Assembly: GCA_963576565.1 (NCBI GenBank)
Contig: OY755046.1
Location: 73,649,719-73,713,718 of the forward strand
Length of the DNA stretch: 64,000 nucleotides
Reading direction: 5' to 3'
From: Aspidapion aeneum
Lineage: Eukaryota; Arthropoda; Insecta; Coleoptera; Brentidae
Part shown: positions 1-14,814 of the stretch, piece by piece
Layout of the letters: every line of letters begins with the position of its first letter
Position numbering within the stretch: the stretch's first letter is position 1
Position numbers and translations under genes: made by a program
The notes under the pieces: generated by a model
Told to the model about the DNA's origin: nothing
Seen by the model: the letters and a program-made list of their open reading frames with translations, nothing else
Databases searched by the model: none

Positions 1-440
1 TTTTAATTTATTTCCCTCCCCTATACATGTAAAGTTATGTAAAAGTAACATTGTGCACTTTCAGAAACGCTAGAGAGCTGAGCTTTGGAAGGCTGATAGG
101 AACTACGATAAAACCATGGAAAAAAATTAAAAAACCTCAAAAATTTAAGTAAGGCATTGCAAAAGTTTTGAACAATATTCCGCATATTTTACCACTTTTA
201 CCGCATATTTTACCACTTTAAAAATTAAGTATTTTCCAATATTTTTCTAAACTTGGCTATTACGGCTGTAAATGAAAACATTTCCAAATGAGTAAGAACC
301 TTTCATTTTGAAATTTGTATTGGAGAACTTGGCTTTACTTTTATCTCAATTCTTTTTACGGAATGCCATTTTCGCGTACTTGGCTTTTTTACATGAAATG
401 TTTTTGTTATGATTTAAATTTCTGCCCTCCCAATTTATAA
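1..440 (+). repeat. Interspersed repeat in protease intron, copy of the 41.63-42.24 kb family
   Basis: Bases 1-200 match 41630-41830 and bases 290-430 match 42115-42240 in the same orientation, including the motif CTAGAGAGCTGAGC and the stretch ending TTTTTGTTATGATTT. The copy here lacks the left foldback arm present at 41868-42000. It lies upstream of the first visible protease exon and is therefore probably intronic. Confidence 0.7.
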
Positions 441-545
441 CGTCATCAGCCGGCACTGATAAAAGAAGCTATGCATTTTATTAAAAATTAAAATTTATTG
501 TGGCAGTACTATTTTTTTTTTAAATCTACGTCTTTTTATTTTTAG

Positions 546-3500
546 AATTGGTTCGGTGAAGTAAGAGTTATAGAAGCCAATAACACTGGCTATCTTATTC
601 ACAATTCAAACTTCAAATTGAAACCAAATACACCTTTGGTGGTGAAATTCTATATCAAATACAATCCTGCTGAACCTACACCCAAGATACTCAACTTTAG
701 GGTAAACGGTATGTACATAGGTATAGCTATCGATTTCATGAAATTTTGCTTCATTCTGCCCTTTAAAAGTTATCCAAATTCATATAAAATCTTCCTGGTA
801 TAATTTCAACCCTACCGACACAGAAGAGCCGTAGCTCTTTGCGGTCCGACGACAAAGTATTTGTTTTCCGACTGACCGAGCACAGGTGGATAAACGGCAC
901 CTGATTGGCAGATTTTTTTGAGATGCGCTTTTAATTGCTTTCGGGACCCCTTTAGTCGGCAGTATGCAGAGGTAGAAAATAAATCAGTGTCATTCTTGTA
1001 GGTGTAGGAATATAAAGTTTTATTATCTATTTTTATTTCTTTAGTTTACGCCATAACGCCCATGTCACTTTCTATAAAGAATATGCCGATGGTCGGCTTT
1101 TATCTTTGTTCAACTGACTTTGCAAAAACTATACCAGCGTGTAGTGTGTCCCAAAGTCGTTTTAGGTATTTTTAGGGAACTGGTATTCTTAAAAAATTAA
1201 AATTAATCACCACAAAAATCTAAATTTTATTTAGAATTTGTCTTGAATTTTAGGAAAAACTTTATGTCCAGAACCAGGAACGCAATCCACTACAGAACCT
1301 CCAAGAAGGGAGGGACAACTCTTTACAAACCCAGACTCTATTGGGTCGGGGGGAAATTTAATGGGTACCACTGCAAAACCCTTATCAATCAATCCTGGCA
1401 GCCCTAATAATCAAAATGTGGGCGCCGTTTTGTAAGTCCGTCTTCTATTCTACATCTTTCTCTTTCAGCAAGGATTAGGTAGAGGAATATATGGTAAAAA
1501 AAATTGTCTTAGATCAAAGCAAATGGCTTTGAAGTAAAATAATTTGTGCTTTCCTATTCACCAAGAGAATATTTTCTTGATATAGCACAAAAAATGTCTT
1601 GCCTCTTTATTTTAATGTGAAACAGAAATTGTTTTATTATAAATTAGAACTGAATTAATCTAAGGCACCGTTTTCTCTGGCTTTGTTACAAACTGGAATA
1701 TACTGAAACAAAACAATTAAAGAAGATTAAACGTTGCGTTGAACTAAAAAGAAACGGATGATTCTACAAAAATGGTGCTGTGGAGTGGGAATGCATATTT
1801 TTCAAACACAGACTGCAAATGAAGCATAGTTTTAGTTATAAGATTTAAAACGAAATGGAGCATTTGAGTTTAATGTATAAACCAAATTGCAAGTTTATAT
1901 TTTTTTTTATTACAAAGCAAATACCTCATTCCTCTGGTGTAGTCCCAAACCAAATATTAAAAACTCAGATTGAAAAAAATATCCTAATAAATAATATTTA
2001 ACCAAGTCTTAACTATTTATCAAAAAATTGATAAAACTTAAGTACATACATATTTTTGAAAATCCGAATTTACATCTTCTCCGGAAAATTTTACAATTTT
2101 AAACGTGCTCCATTTTTAATAACACAATATTTGTGAATACCACCGGTTCATTTCTAGAGAAAGAGACGGCCCTCGATATCTAATTTACTTGTGAGGGTGA
2201 CAAGTTGTGACAGATAATGTCAACTTTAGTTTGGTTTAAGTTATAGATCTTTTTATTTTCGGCAGAAAATTAGATTTTTTCGGAGAAATCAAAAAGGAAC
2301 GCTTCAATTATCATTCCTCTGGTAAGTAAATATTCGACTGATATCAATAGTATAATTTTTTTGTTGATTGTTTTAAAATTATAAGTATAGGAACTTTGTT
2401 TATATAAAACTTAAGTAGTCTAAATAGATTTTGATTTAAATTGGAAAACCATTAAAAAACTCATTCCTCTGGTACTCATCCCTCTGGAATTTTTATTCAA
2501 TAATTCCTAAAATTCGGGAAAATAAATGTTTCTTAGCTTACACCTAATTAGTTACATAAATTTAAAAAAACTAAATTATTTACTGTGCTGTACTGTTATT
2601 TAAAGGCAATGACCAAAAATAATATCCATATAGCCCACTTTTGGTAGAATCATCCAAATATTTTAATGCAAAACAAATTATTTTAAGGTAAAACAATTTA
2701 TTTAAGAAAAGAACGTGTTTTCATTGTAGACAAATTTTTTTACCGTGTGACCCTATAAAGGTTTTATATTTTTTTAGTCAAAGGCCAAATTTTGACAGTT
2801 CAACTAACAGTGATAGCAACGAAGAATTTTTCCAAGGAGATTACGGCTTATTGTTCAAACCCAACCAAGATAAACCAATTGGCAACACTGCCTGTGGAAT
2901 AGTTATAGTAAGAACAGGGTTGCCATATTTTCTCCAGCCCACACAGGGTCATAGACAAATAACTCTTTATATGGGTATTATGCCACTATTAAGAAAAATG
3001 TTTTTTAGTAAAAAAAAAGTACTGCGTTTCTCCTAGAAGGAAAACTTGTCAGTGGTTTTTTATAAAAATAAGTATTTGTCAAACAAAATTTGAATTACTT
3101 ATTTTTAAAATTTAAAAACACTAGTGATAAGTAATTTAAAGTTTGTTTAACAAATATTTATTTTTCTAAAAAACCACTGACAATTTTTTTTCTAGTTAAA
3201 AATTATTTCCTTATTATACGACGTAATACCAAGATAACGTGTTGTTTATACAAATCTCCTACAAACATACATATTTTAATTAAAGATGGTGTATATAATA
3301 AAACTTTTTTTAGAAACAACCGAAGCCTCTGATCACTCACGGCCAAACCACTTTTGAAGGGGAGTTTCCTTGGCACTCAGCCCTCTACCACACGCGAGGT
3401 ATCGATTTAACCTACATTTGTGGTGGATCCTTGATCAGTATCAATCACGTGATCACTGTGGGCCATTGTGTCACTAAGCGCAAGTCTTCCGCGCCTTTGA

Positions 3501-6500
3501 ACCCGGAAAATCTGGTGGTGTATTTAGGTATTTTATTTTTTTCTGGAACTTGGTAGTACCTGGCGCCACTTTGACAGTACCACCGGCTTCCTTAGAAAAT
3601 TCTAATATTGTTAGAGGGGTAACTCGATAGTTTTATATCATTAAATAACAAAGATAGGTTTTTTCTCGAACTGGGTACTACCTGGCACAACTTTGATGGT
3701 ACCATAGGATTCCTTAGAAAATTCTAATACTGTTAGAGGTGTCACTCGATACATATATCTCTTCAACTAATGACGATAGCTTTTTTCTGGAGCTGGGTAC
3801 TACCTGACACAACTTTGATGGTACAATCGGATTCCTTGGAAAATTCTAATACTGTTGTGGGGTCACTCGATACATCTATCTCTTCAACTAACAAAGATAG
3901 CTTTCTTTTCTCAAACTGGGTACTACCTAGTTCAATTTTATTGGTTCCACCGAATTTCCTGGACAATTCTAATATTGTTAGAGGGGTCACTCGATACATC
4001 TATCTCTTCAACTAACGAAGATAGCTTTTTTCTGGAACTGGGTACTACCTGACATAACTTTGATGGTACAATCGGATTCCTTGGAAAATTCTAATACTGT
4101 TAGAGGGGTCACTCGATACATGTATCTCTTCAACTAACAAAGATAGCTTTTTTCTCAAACTGGGTACTACCTAGTTCCATTTTATTGGTACCACCGAATT
4201 TCTTGGAGAATTCTAATATTGTTAGAGGGGTCACTCGATACATCTATCTCTTCAACTAACGAAGATAGCTTTTTTCTGGAACTGGGTACTACTTGGCACA
4301 ACTTTAATGGTACCATCGGATTCCTTGGAAAATTCTAATATTGTTAGAGGGGTCACTCGATAGGTCTATCTCTTTAACTAACAAAGATAGCTTTTTTCTC
4401 AAACTGGGTACTACCTAGTTCCATTTTAATAGTACCATCGAATTCCTTGGAAAATTCTAATATTGTTAGAGGGGTCACTCGATACATCTATCTCTTCAAC
4501 TAACGAAGATAGCTTTTTTCTGGAACTGGGTACTACCTGACATAACTTTGATGGTACAATCGGATTCCTTGGAAAATTCTAATACTGTTAGAGGGGTCAC
4601 TCGATACATGTATCTCTTCAACTAACAAAGATAGCTTTTTTCTCAAACTGGGTACTACCTAGTTCCATTTTATTGGTACCACCGAATTTCTTGGAGAATT
4701 CTAATATTGTTAGAGGGGTCACTCGATACATCTATCTCTTCAACTAACGAAGATAGCTTTTTTCTGGAACTGGGTACTACTTGGCACAACTTTAATGGTA
4801 CCATCGGATTCCTTGGAAAATTCTAATATTGTTAGAGGGGTCACTCGATAGGTCTATCTCTTTAACTAACAAAGATAGCTTTTTTCTCAAACTGGGTACT
4901 ACCTAGTTCCATTTTAATAGTACCATCGAATTCCTTGGAAAATTCTAATATTGTTAGAGGGGTCACTCGATAGGTCTATCTCTTCAAATAAAAAAGCTAG
5001 CTAGTAAAAATAAAATTATGTTTTTTTTAGGAAAATTCTACCTTCAAGTGTGGAAACTAAACCCAGGAATCCAAGACAGGCAAGTGAGCAAGGTTATACT
5101 TCATCCAAAGTATAATTCAGACACTTTTTCGAGCGACATAGCCGTTTTAAAACTTGCCACTCCTGTGGAGATTACAAACTATGTTCGCCCAGTGTGTATG
5201 TGGTCTGGAGACACCAAGTTAGACTCAGTTGTCAGTAAATTAGGTAAAAAAATTAAACTAGATGGCATAAAAAGTAATATTAATTATACCGCGTGGGCAG
5301 CCTCTTATCTAGGGGTAGGATTTTTGTATGGGTCATAAGGATTGCTTGGGAGATCAGATCAACGTTGCCAGTTTAGCGAAAATATCAGTAAAATCCGCTA
5401 CTTGGTTCGCGAAAGGTCAACTTTTTAGTTTTTTGTATTTATCAAACGGGGTGATAAACAACCAGAATAATACCTTAAAATTCTGCTTGTTCCTAAATGT
5501 AAATAGTTCACTGACTTTTACAAACAAACAGAATTTTAAAGTGTTATTCCTGTTATTGATTTTCGTTTCACATTCACTAACGTCAATTTTTTTACACCAC
5601 AATTTAACAATCTATTGGTAAGCTAACTATTATTTAATTTTAGGTTTTTTTTAATGCATTTTTAGTCTAACCCTAACAAAGGAATGGTAGACTATAGTGA
5701 ACGCAGCGTGGTTATAGGACGCGGGAGGGTTGTCGAGACCTTACGGGGGCGGCAGAGGTGTTATTGAGCCTCAAAAGTAGTTCCGCGGAGTTCATTTAGT
5801 ACTTTTTCAAGACAAATATCATAATTAGGAGTAGCAATGCCTTTTAAACTAAAAACGATAAGTAATGTTACTTTAAATGGTCGCAGGCGACATGCGCCAC
5901 AGGCAAAAATATTTTAAATACAAAAGGAACATTTTTAAACAAAAATCGATACAACAAGAAAAGTTGATAGTAAAGTTTTAAGGTAAAATTGGTTAAATAT
6001 TACTTTTAATTAACCCTTTTTTTTAACCAAAATGTAATGCCGGCATTGGGTTAAAATTGTTTGAGGTGTTCTTGAGTTATCGTGTATTGAGACAAACAAT
6101 TTATTTTATTATCCGATCTGGGTGTTTTAGGAACTAAATAACTCACATTTAACAAAATTTTAAAAATAAAATGTTTACGTTTTTAATAGTTCACTTCTTG
6201 TATGGTGACAAATCAAGTAATAATTCTCGCCCTAAAAAAATGTTTCAGGTTGTCCGCCCCTTGACGAGTGCGACCGCGTCTGCCTGTAGTAATTTGTCAA
6301 GGTTACCTTTGACAACGCTGCAAAGTTTTCTGCGGTACTCAGGAGTATCGCCGTCTCTTTTTAATAAATGCTATACTCTATCTGTTTTTTATCCTCTTAT
6401 GGTAATTTATACCCCTAAATGTGAACTTGTTATATAGTATATATATAGTTTGTAGTATAAACATAAGGACTCTTTCAGGTGTAGTCGTAGGATGGGGCTT

Positions 6501-7197
6501 TGACGAAACAGGTCATGTGACAGAAAAACTGACAAAAGCCCATATGCCCATAGTTTCACAGGAAACTTGTATTTACTCGTTTCCGGACTTTTATTCACGC
6601 TTCACATCCAGCAGTACTTTTTGTGCAGGATTTCAAAATGGTAAGATAATAAAATCAGTTTAAGGACACTTTTTTTTTGGAACAAAACCCAATTTTGGCA
6701 AAAAAATTAAAATTTTATTATGAGGAACATTGAAAAAAAAAGTTTTGTCATGTATTAGGCCGGAAAATTCTAAAATCTAAAGAAATTGTCCCATCTGTAA
6801 CACGATTTGTCCCGTTCGGTAACGCTATTTTTTAATGTTACAGAAATTGTTTCCTCGACAGATCGGGACATTTTTATTTTGGTTTTTTTTTCCAAAAAAG
6901 AAAGTGCCTGAACAACCATTTTTCTTTACTAAATCATTTATTTTTAACTACCAAAAGTGAAAAACTATTTTCCCTACATATCCAGGTACTTCAGTATGCA
7001 ACGGCGACTCAGGAGGAGGCCTGGTACTCCCAAAGGGCGGGACTAGCGATCAAAGAGGCGTGGTCTGGCAAATAAGAGGGCTGATCTCTATAAGTGTGGC
7101 TTTACAGAACCGATTTCGATGCGACGCTTCGCATTATGTTGTTTTTACGGATGTGGCTAAGTATTTGGATTTTGTAAATCAAGCTTTAAAGATGTGA
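546..7197 (+). CDS. gd: Serine protease gd-like (Gd_N + trypsin domain), 3' seven exons; 5' end outside window
   Basis: Secreted S1-family protease of the gastrulation-defective type, expected to act in an extracellular zymogen cascade. Exons with AG/GT borders and compatible phases: 546-708, 1254-1431, 2778-2907, 3314-3527, 5031-5243, 6479-6640, 6986-7197; together 423 codons then TGA. The first exon (starting [17 protein letters not shown]) resembles the Gd N-terminal domain, followed by a Pro/Ser/Thr/Asn-rich linker. The triad is visible: His in ITVGHC (about residue 208 of the visible part), Asp in SSDIAVLKL (264), Ser in GDSGGG (362). The usual AAHC is VGHC. The residue six before the catalytic Ser is Ser, not the Asp of trypsins, so trypsin-like Arg/Lys cleavage is not assured. 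Signal peptide and first exon(s) lie upstream of base 1. The intron after 3527 contains a minisatellite. Family assignment is strong; orthology to Drosophila gd itself is inference. Confidence 0.88.
1490..2755. mobile_element. TIR-type interspersed element in protease intron (family also at 22786-23189)
   Basis: Bases 1492-1755 match, inverted, 22870-23189, and 2650-2754 match, inverted, 22786-22870. The ends are related inverted sequences (GGTAAAAAAAATTGTC near 1495, GACAAATTTTTTTACC near 2740). The 22.8-kb copy is only about 400 bp, so it looks like an internal-deletion derivative of this one. No coding capacity seen. Superfamily not recognised. Confidence 0.55.
3540..4985. repeat. 122-bp minisatellite, about 12 units, with 488-bp higher-order period
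   Basis: The anchor GGTACTACC recurs at 3552 (variant), 3674, 3796, 3919, 4041 and so on every 122-123 bp to about 4895. Each unit also has GATTCCTTGGAAAATTC, GTTAGAGGGGTCACTCGAT and AAAGATAGCTTTTTTCT. Units alternate between a CTGGAACTGG type and a CTCAAACTGG type. A block of four units (4021 to 4508) is repeated almost verbatim from 4509, giving a 488-bp higher-order repeat. The whole array lies in the protease intron 3528-5030. Confidence 0.93.
5244..6478. other. Protease intron without recognised gene
   Basis: AT-rich intron between the DIAVLKL exon and the GWGFDE exon. Near 5459-5560 there is a short inverted repeat around AATACCTTAAAATTCTGC that makes shadow reading frames on both strands. 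Nothing else recognised. Confidence 0.6.
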
Positions 7198-8863
7198 TAT
7201 AAGGGAGTCTAGGGGATAAGTGCATATATACAGACAGGATCATTCCAGTAGGTAAGTTAATCTCCCAATTTTCTTCCGCCTTAAACAGCTAGCTGCTAGT
7301 GCTTTGTTGTCGAGCGCGTTGCTTCTCAGCCTGCCTGCTTTCACGATGCGTATTGGTGTACGCCTATTTGCAAAAATTATTTTAAAAACCTAAAAATTAC
7401 GTAAGCCTACAGTTATGTACCCTTCCAGGAGCCGTATTCTTCAAAGTTCGTGAAGGGAGTGCTCCCGGGAAATCAAACTCACTTTTTCTCCAGGGAATGA
7501 AAATGTCGTATTCTTGAACGCTCGAAGCGGTTTGTGAGTGCAGGGTTTAGAATCACGCCATGCAACTCCAGTGCACAACGTTGCCGCGTATCTCGCAACT
7601 AGCCAAAGTGCGTTTTGTGCCATTTTATTTTTGAATTCAGGAAGTTTTTTTTAAATTAGGGACTTATTGCAAATAAAACCAGGCAGTAATAGTCCGGGCA
7701 CTATTCTGACAGTTTTCCATTGAAAACTGACAGTTGATCTTTCAAAATTGACATACCAAAGTCGAATTTATAAATCAAGTAGTTTATTTTCCATTAATAA
7801 TGGCGGCACTATTAATGCCGGCTCTTATAATACACAAAGGCCTAATTTTGAAAGAAGACAGCTGTTCTTATAATGGGAAACTGTCGAATAGTGCACAATT
7901 AGTGCCTGGCTTTATTGCAATAAGTCCTTAACTACCTAAAAACATTTTAGCTTTAGGGAGCCCTGGCTCGAGACCCTCCCCTTGGTGCGCCTATGTCTAC
8001 ATAAACATAACTCACACTTATTTCTGTCAGTTATTTCAGGCCAAATGGAGTTATGATTATTAATGTTTAACACTTTGTTTATAGAGGCCTATTAAAGTGC
8101 TTTTATATAAGGACTAAGGACACTTTAAAAATGTAGTTGTAAGAACACTACATTATACATTATTTTAAATCGCCTTTAGGTTCAGATAAACGTTTCTCTG
8201 TAATGTCAAATTAATAAACACGCGGCTTTTCTCGCTTCTAAGATGTAATATATTGTTATATAGGTACACATTTATATTATGCATTAAATTAAACACTCTC
8301 ACTCAATTGGGTCTGAAAGTGGAGATATTGCTTTTAACCTATGCACCGCAGTATAGCAATTTAGGTTCAATGCATATACATACATATATCTAAATAGGGC
8401 TTTACCTAAAAACTCTATTTTTACTTTCGCAAAAAAAACAAATCACAGAACAAGTGAGGTTAGAAACTTTCCCGGGAACTCGTTTTCACCTCGTGAGAGG
8501 TGGTTAACTTGAATTCACGGGAGTGTGCTTTGGGGAATAGAGCATTCACCTTTTTACAGTGAGGACTACTCACATTCTCCTCCCAAAAATTCAAGAATAT
8601 GTATCCAGATGATAAATGTGAGCGTTTTTGTAGAACGGCTCAGATTTATCGCCGACAAAATAATAAAAAAATTACAGGGAGAAACAAATAAAAGTGGTGT
8701 GTTAAAACAAAACAGTACATTTCAAAAAGCCAAAAAGTCTCTCCCAATAAAAAAAAAATTATAGCAGATCAGTGCAACAGATGCTCGAAAAGTCCTCCTT
8801 GTTCCTAGCAAAATTGGGAGATTAATTTTATATCTTGTACCAGTAGAATGAACCTGTCTGTAT
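7198..8863. other. Intergenic, nothing recognised
   Basis: Holds the protease 3' UTR and AT-rich intergenic DNA. A 60-codon open frame at 7441-7623 and a 79-codon frame at 8525-8764 have no recognisable motifs or splice context. Confidence 0.5.
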
Positions 8864-8864
8864 A

Positions 8865-9666
8865 CAGGGTGTGCCGAAATTAAACGTCAAACTTTTAACC
8901 GCATATTCTACCGTGATACAGGGTGTTAAAGTTAAAAAAATAAAAATCGAATTTTTTAAATATTATGAACAGTTTTTTGGGACGCGAAACCCGAATATTA
9001 ACACTTTCTTACTGTGGCCGTAAGAGGCCGCTTCACATTGCACTTTTTATTAAAATTACCATAACTTTTTTCTCAGTACAGTTTTTTACTTTTTTTGTTA
9101 GAAAAATAATTTTTTAGGCATTTCAAAGCAATATAATATATAATCCGCTAAAGTAAGCCATTGGCATTTTCCAGATTTTTCGGTTTTTAATGTTTAATAC
9201 CGCATTGGAATAATCAAATATTTATGAATAAAAAATTTTTTAAACTAAGTTAACAGTATTTTAGAATAATGCATTGGGCACAACTAATTCACTGAGCAAA
9301 TTTTATCCTAAAATATAAAAATTTTTTTAAAAATCATTTTTCAGTGTGGGATCAAATACTAAAAACCGAAATATCTCGAAAACGGCTAAGTTCAGCGGAT
9401 TTAAACAAGAGGATCTTTTTAGCTTAAAAATGTTAGAAAATTACTTTTTTAACAAAAAAACGTAAAAAACAACACTGAAAAAAATATTATAGTAATTTTA
9501 AACCATAAAAAGCAGGGTGTGAAGTGTCTTTTAACAGACAGAGAAAAACCGTATTCATATTCGGATTTCGCATCCTTAAAAACCCCAATTTTGAAAATAG
9601 TAAATTAAAAAAATTCGATTTTTATTTTTTTTTTCAAAAAATAGTGACTTATTTCGGGACACCCTG
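8865..9666. mobile_element. Foldback MITE with ACAGGGTGT-type terminal inverted repeats and TA duplication
   Basis: Left end CAGGGTGTGCCGAAAT (from 8865) is the reverse complement of the right end ATTTCGGGACACCCTG (to 9666) with one mismatch, and both ends abut TA. The arms pair well inward: GGGACGCGAAACCCG near 8978 against CGGATTTCGCATCC near 9562. The element is thus one long imperfect hairpin of about 800 bp with no transposase. TA duplication suits a Tc1/mariner-type parent. Confidence 0.75.
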
Positions 9667-10291
9667 TAGTTATAAGTTATTAAATTTAAACAGGATTTGG
9701 GCTACTGAATTAACATTTTTCAAAATATTTTTTTTGTCTTTTTTTTAATTAAAATAAAGCACTTTTGATTTTATTTTGAAAATATATCACATTTTAATTC
9801 AGTAGCCTGACAAATGTCTGAATAGGATTTAATTACTTTTCTGACTGAAATAAAATAAGTAGTATTTTTTCCTACACTCTATATATATTTTTAAAATTAT
9901 TTTTTATAATATACAAATGTTATTTTAGTTTTTTAAATATTAATATAGTACCTTACTAAAAAAACCCTGGTATTTTTTTAAATATTTTTTCCAAATGTTA
10001 CTTACAAGAAAATGAACACAGGAATAAAGTTTTTAATTAGTTTTTTCTTGATATATTTTTTATATATTATTTTGCTGTTTAAAATGAAAAAATATAACAT
10101 TTAAATGAACAATTAAAATTTTGTCCTATTTATCTTTAAACACATTAAACAGAAACTATTTACAAAAAAATATATTATTTTTTGCAAAAAAAAAAATAAA
10201 CTATTTAAAACTTGCTATATAAGTTAGTACAACTTAGGTATAAATATAATGTATTCTAAGGTTTTTCAAAAATCTCATTGGGTTAATATGC

Positions 10292-10402
10292 CACTGGTGC
10301 ACCCAGGAATATCTCTGGGGGGCCTTTTTTCATGAAATATGTGAAAATTATCTAAGACTTGGGGGGGGCGGACCCCCAGGCCCCCTCCTTGGGTGTGCCA
10401 AT
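10292..10402. mobile_element. Short hAT-like MITE, CACTGGTGCACCCAGG ends
   Basis: CACTGGTGCACCCAGG at the left and CCTTGGGTGTGCCAATG at the right are degenerate inverted repeats of the CAGTGGCGCACCCAGG family seen better at 24527-24677. The interior has G-runs and C-runs and a remnant of ATGAAATATGTG. No clear target duplication. Confidence 0.5.
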
Positions 10403-10777
10403 GGCTATGCAAAGCAATTTTGACAACTACAGGTAGCAGAAAATTTATAGTATCACATTTTCATATTCAACAATTTTATATGTATGTAAAGTGTTATTAG
10501 TAATTGTTTTTTACTTTTTTAATCTAAATACAATTAACAAAAATATTTTTGAAGGGTCCAAATATAAAGAAAAAAAAAAGGTTTAGCTATGATACCTATT
10601 ACTTGTTAGAGGAAGTCCTTACTTACATAAAAAAAAAAAAATTAACCAACTCCAAAAGGAACAAATAATAAAGACAAAAAAAACAATTTAAAATTTTATC
10701 CAACAATAATTTTTTTTTCTCAATTTTTACACTAACCTCACCATTGTTTTGACATTTTTCTAGTTCCAAAATGTACC

Positions 10778-13049
<2,272 letters not shown>

Positions 13050-13313
13050 CAGTGGCGGATCCAGGGGGTGGGGCAAAGGGGCCCGCCCCCCCCCTCCCAA
13101 TCATATTAACTTATTTTTTAGTTTAGCAGCTCATTTATTTAAAATTTGTCATAAATTCTACTTATTTTTTTAAAAATTTCGCCTGCGGCGCTATTAATCT
13201 TCTTTAGCAACTAAATTTCACACCTCAATTTCTATCAAAAACCATAAACATTTTAAAAAAAATGTTATCTGCCACATTGCCCCCCCCCCTCGGAAATCCT
13301 GGTTCCGCCACTG
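13050..13313. mobile_element. hAT-like MITE (264 bp) with 8-bp target duplication TACACAAT
   Basis: Ends CAGTGGCGGATCCAG (left) and a diverged complement ending GTTCCGCCACTG (right). TACACAAT is directly repeated at 13042-13049 and 13314-13321. The 8-bp duplication and CAGNGGCG start fit hAT. Interior has runs of G and C next to the ends and no open frame. Confidence 0.85.
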
Positions 13314-14029
13314 TACACAATAACATTTTTAGTATTTGCTCGATATTTTAAAACCCCTGTGGATATGTTTAAATTCGATACATGCTACTCGAAAGTGTCG
13401 CGGGAATTTTATCGAAAATAAGGTTTTTGAAAACTTTTTTGGAATTGAAAAAAATTGTTTTTGAAAAAATTTTCGTTTTACAAAAATATTTTTCGACCAA
13501 ATTTCCGTTCAAAATTTTGTTTCGGGTCGTCTGAGGTTCACAAAAATGTTTTCTGAAATTTTTTTATTGAAAATTTTTTTATAAAAATAATTTTAATAAA
13601 AAGGGGTTTGACCTTGCGTTACACTCAATATTTTTTAAATGTGTTTTTATTTGAAAATGCGTTACGAGGGGTGAAGGAGGTGTCAAAATTCCTTAGTTTT
13701 TGCGTTACTTAATTTAAGAACGTTCTGCGAATTTTTTCTAGGCCATCTTTTACATTTATCTGGGACACCCTGTATAATATATGAAATAAATAAATAGATT
13801 ATTTTCAAAATTTTTTATAATACTTTCCAATTACATATTAGTGATCTTAATAATACCTTAATTTTTCTTCTTTATTATTTAATATCTATTATATACCTAA
13901 AATTATCTAAGAGTAAATCACAGATGAATAAAAATTAAACAAACAAACAATATTATTTGACATGAATGAACATTTTTCACACCAACAATGACCCATATTT
14001 TTCTAAACTCTAACAATCTAACCCATATA

Positions 14030-14429
14030 CAGTGAAACCTCTCCTTGCCGGACACCTGTATTAAGCGGACACTCCCTTTAGGCGGACAAATTTGTTGAAA
14101 TCAAGCTTCTCCGTATTTCTTTACATGTAAAATTCACTCTAATAACCGGACGCGGACAATTTTCCTCTTTCCGTTTTAATGCGGAGACTAAATATTTCTG
14201 TCGTATTTATTTTTGTTGGAAGTTGAATGGAAGTTGTTAACGTTTCGGAGAAGGGACATCTATCAGCACGAAAGATCGCTTAAAAATTTTATATCGCAAA
14301 AACTCAAACAGCGGAAATTGTTAATAAATTTATATTAAAATTTCGTAGTTCTCTCTCATGAGCGGACACCTCCAATAAGCGGACAAAATCGACGAAACCG
14401 TGAGGGTCCGCTTATAGGAGGTTTCACTG
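14030..14429 (+). mobile_element. pogo/Tigger-like element, 400 bp, TA duplication, with transposase fragment
   Basis: Inverted ends CAGTGAAACCTCTCC... and ...GGAGGTTTCACTG flanked by TA at 14028 and 14430. Around 14225-14345 the plus strand encodes a broken version of a CENP-B/pogo-type N-terminal helix-turn-helix (VVNVSEKGHLSARKIA, then a stop, then KTQTAEIVNKFILKF). The same segment appears on the minus strand of 32908-33551. Non-autonomous relic. Confidence 0.8.
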
Positions 14430-14814
14430 TATATATCTATGCTCTAACTTATATCGGTTCAATCATTTTAAACGTATTAGCCCCATGTTTCAGGTTGGTT
14501 TGAACTGCCCTACAATCTTATTCTTTTCAAATGATCAGGGCAATCATGATAATTTGAACAATTTTTCCGTAGATTGTCATTTTTTTTTTGTTGTTTTGAT
14601 TTAAAACTGTCTTCTGAAAATTCATCCAATCTGCATTCTTATAGGTGGCACGTGTGTGGGTCGCTGTCCTTATCTATAATAGCAAAAAACATATTTTTAA
14701 TTTGATAAAAAATATTTTTTAAACGATTTTGTAACACAAATCACAAGACGAAATATAGATAAAAAAGTTATTGGCTCTCCAATAACTCGACTTGTGTGGG
14801 GACAAATCACATGG

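Noticed and set aside
3540..4985. CRISPR-like regular spacing
   Set aside because: Whole 122-bp units repeat with no unique spacers, in a eukaryotic intron.
5328..5621. 97-codon frame inside a protease intron
   Set aside because: No family similarity; created by an AT-rich inverted repeat, and the flanking splice sites join across it.
8525..8764. 79-codon frame between protease and Rab7
   Set aside because: No motif, no splice support, and average AT-rich composition.
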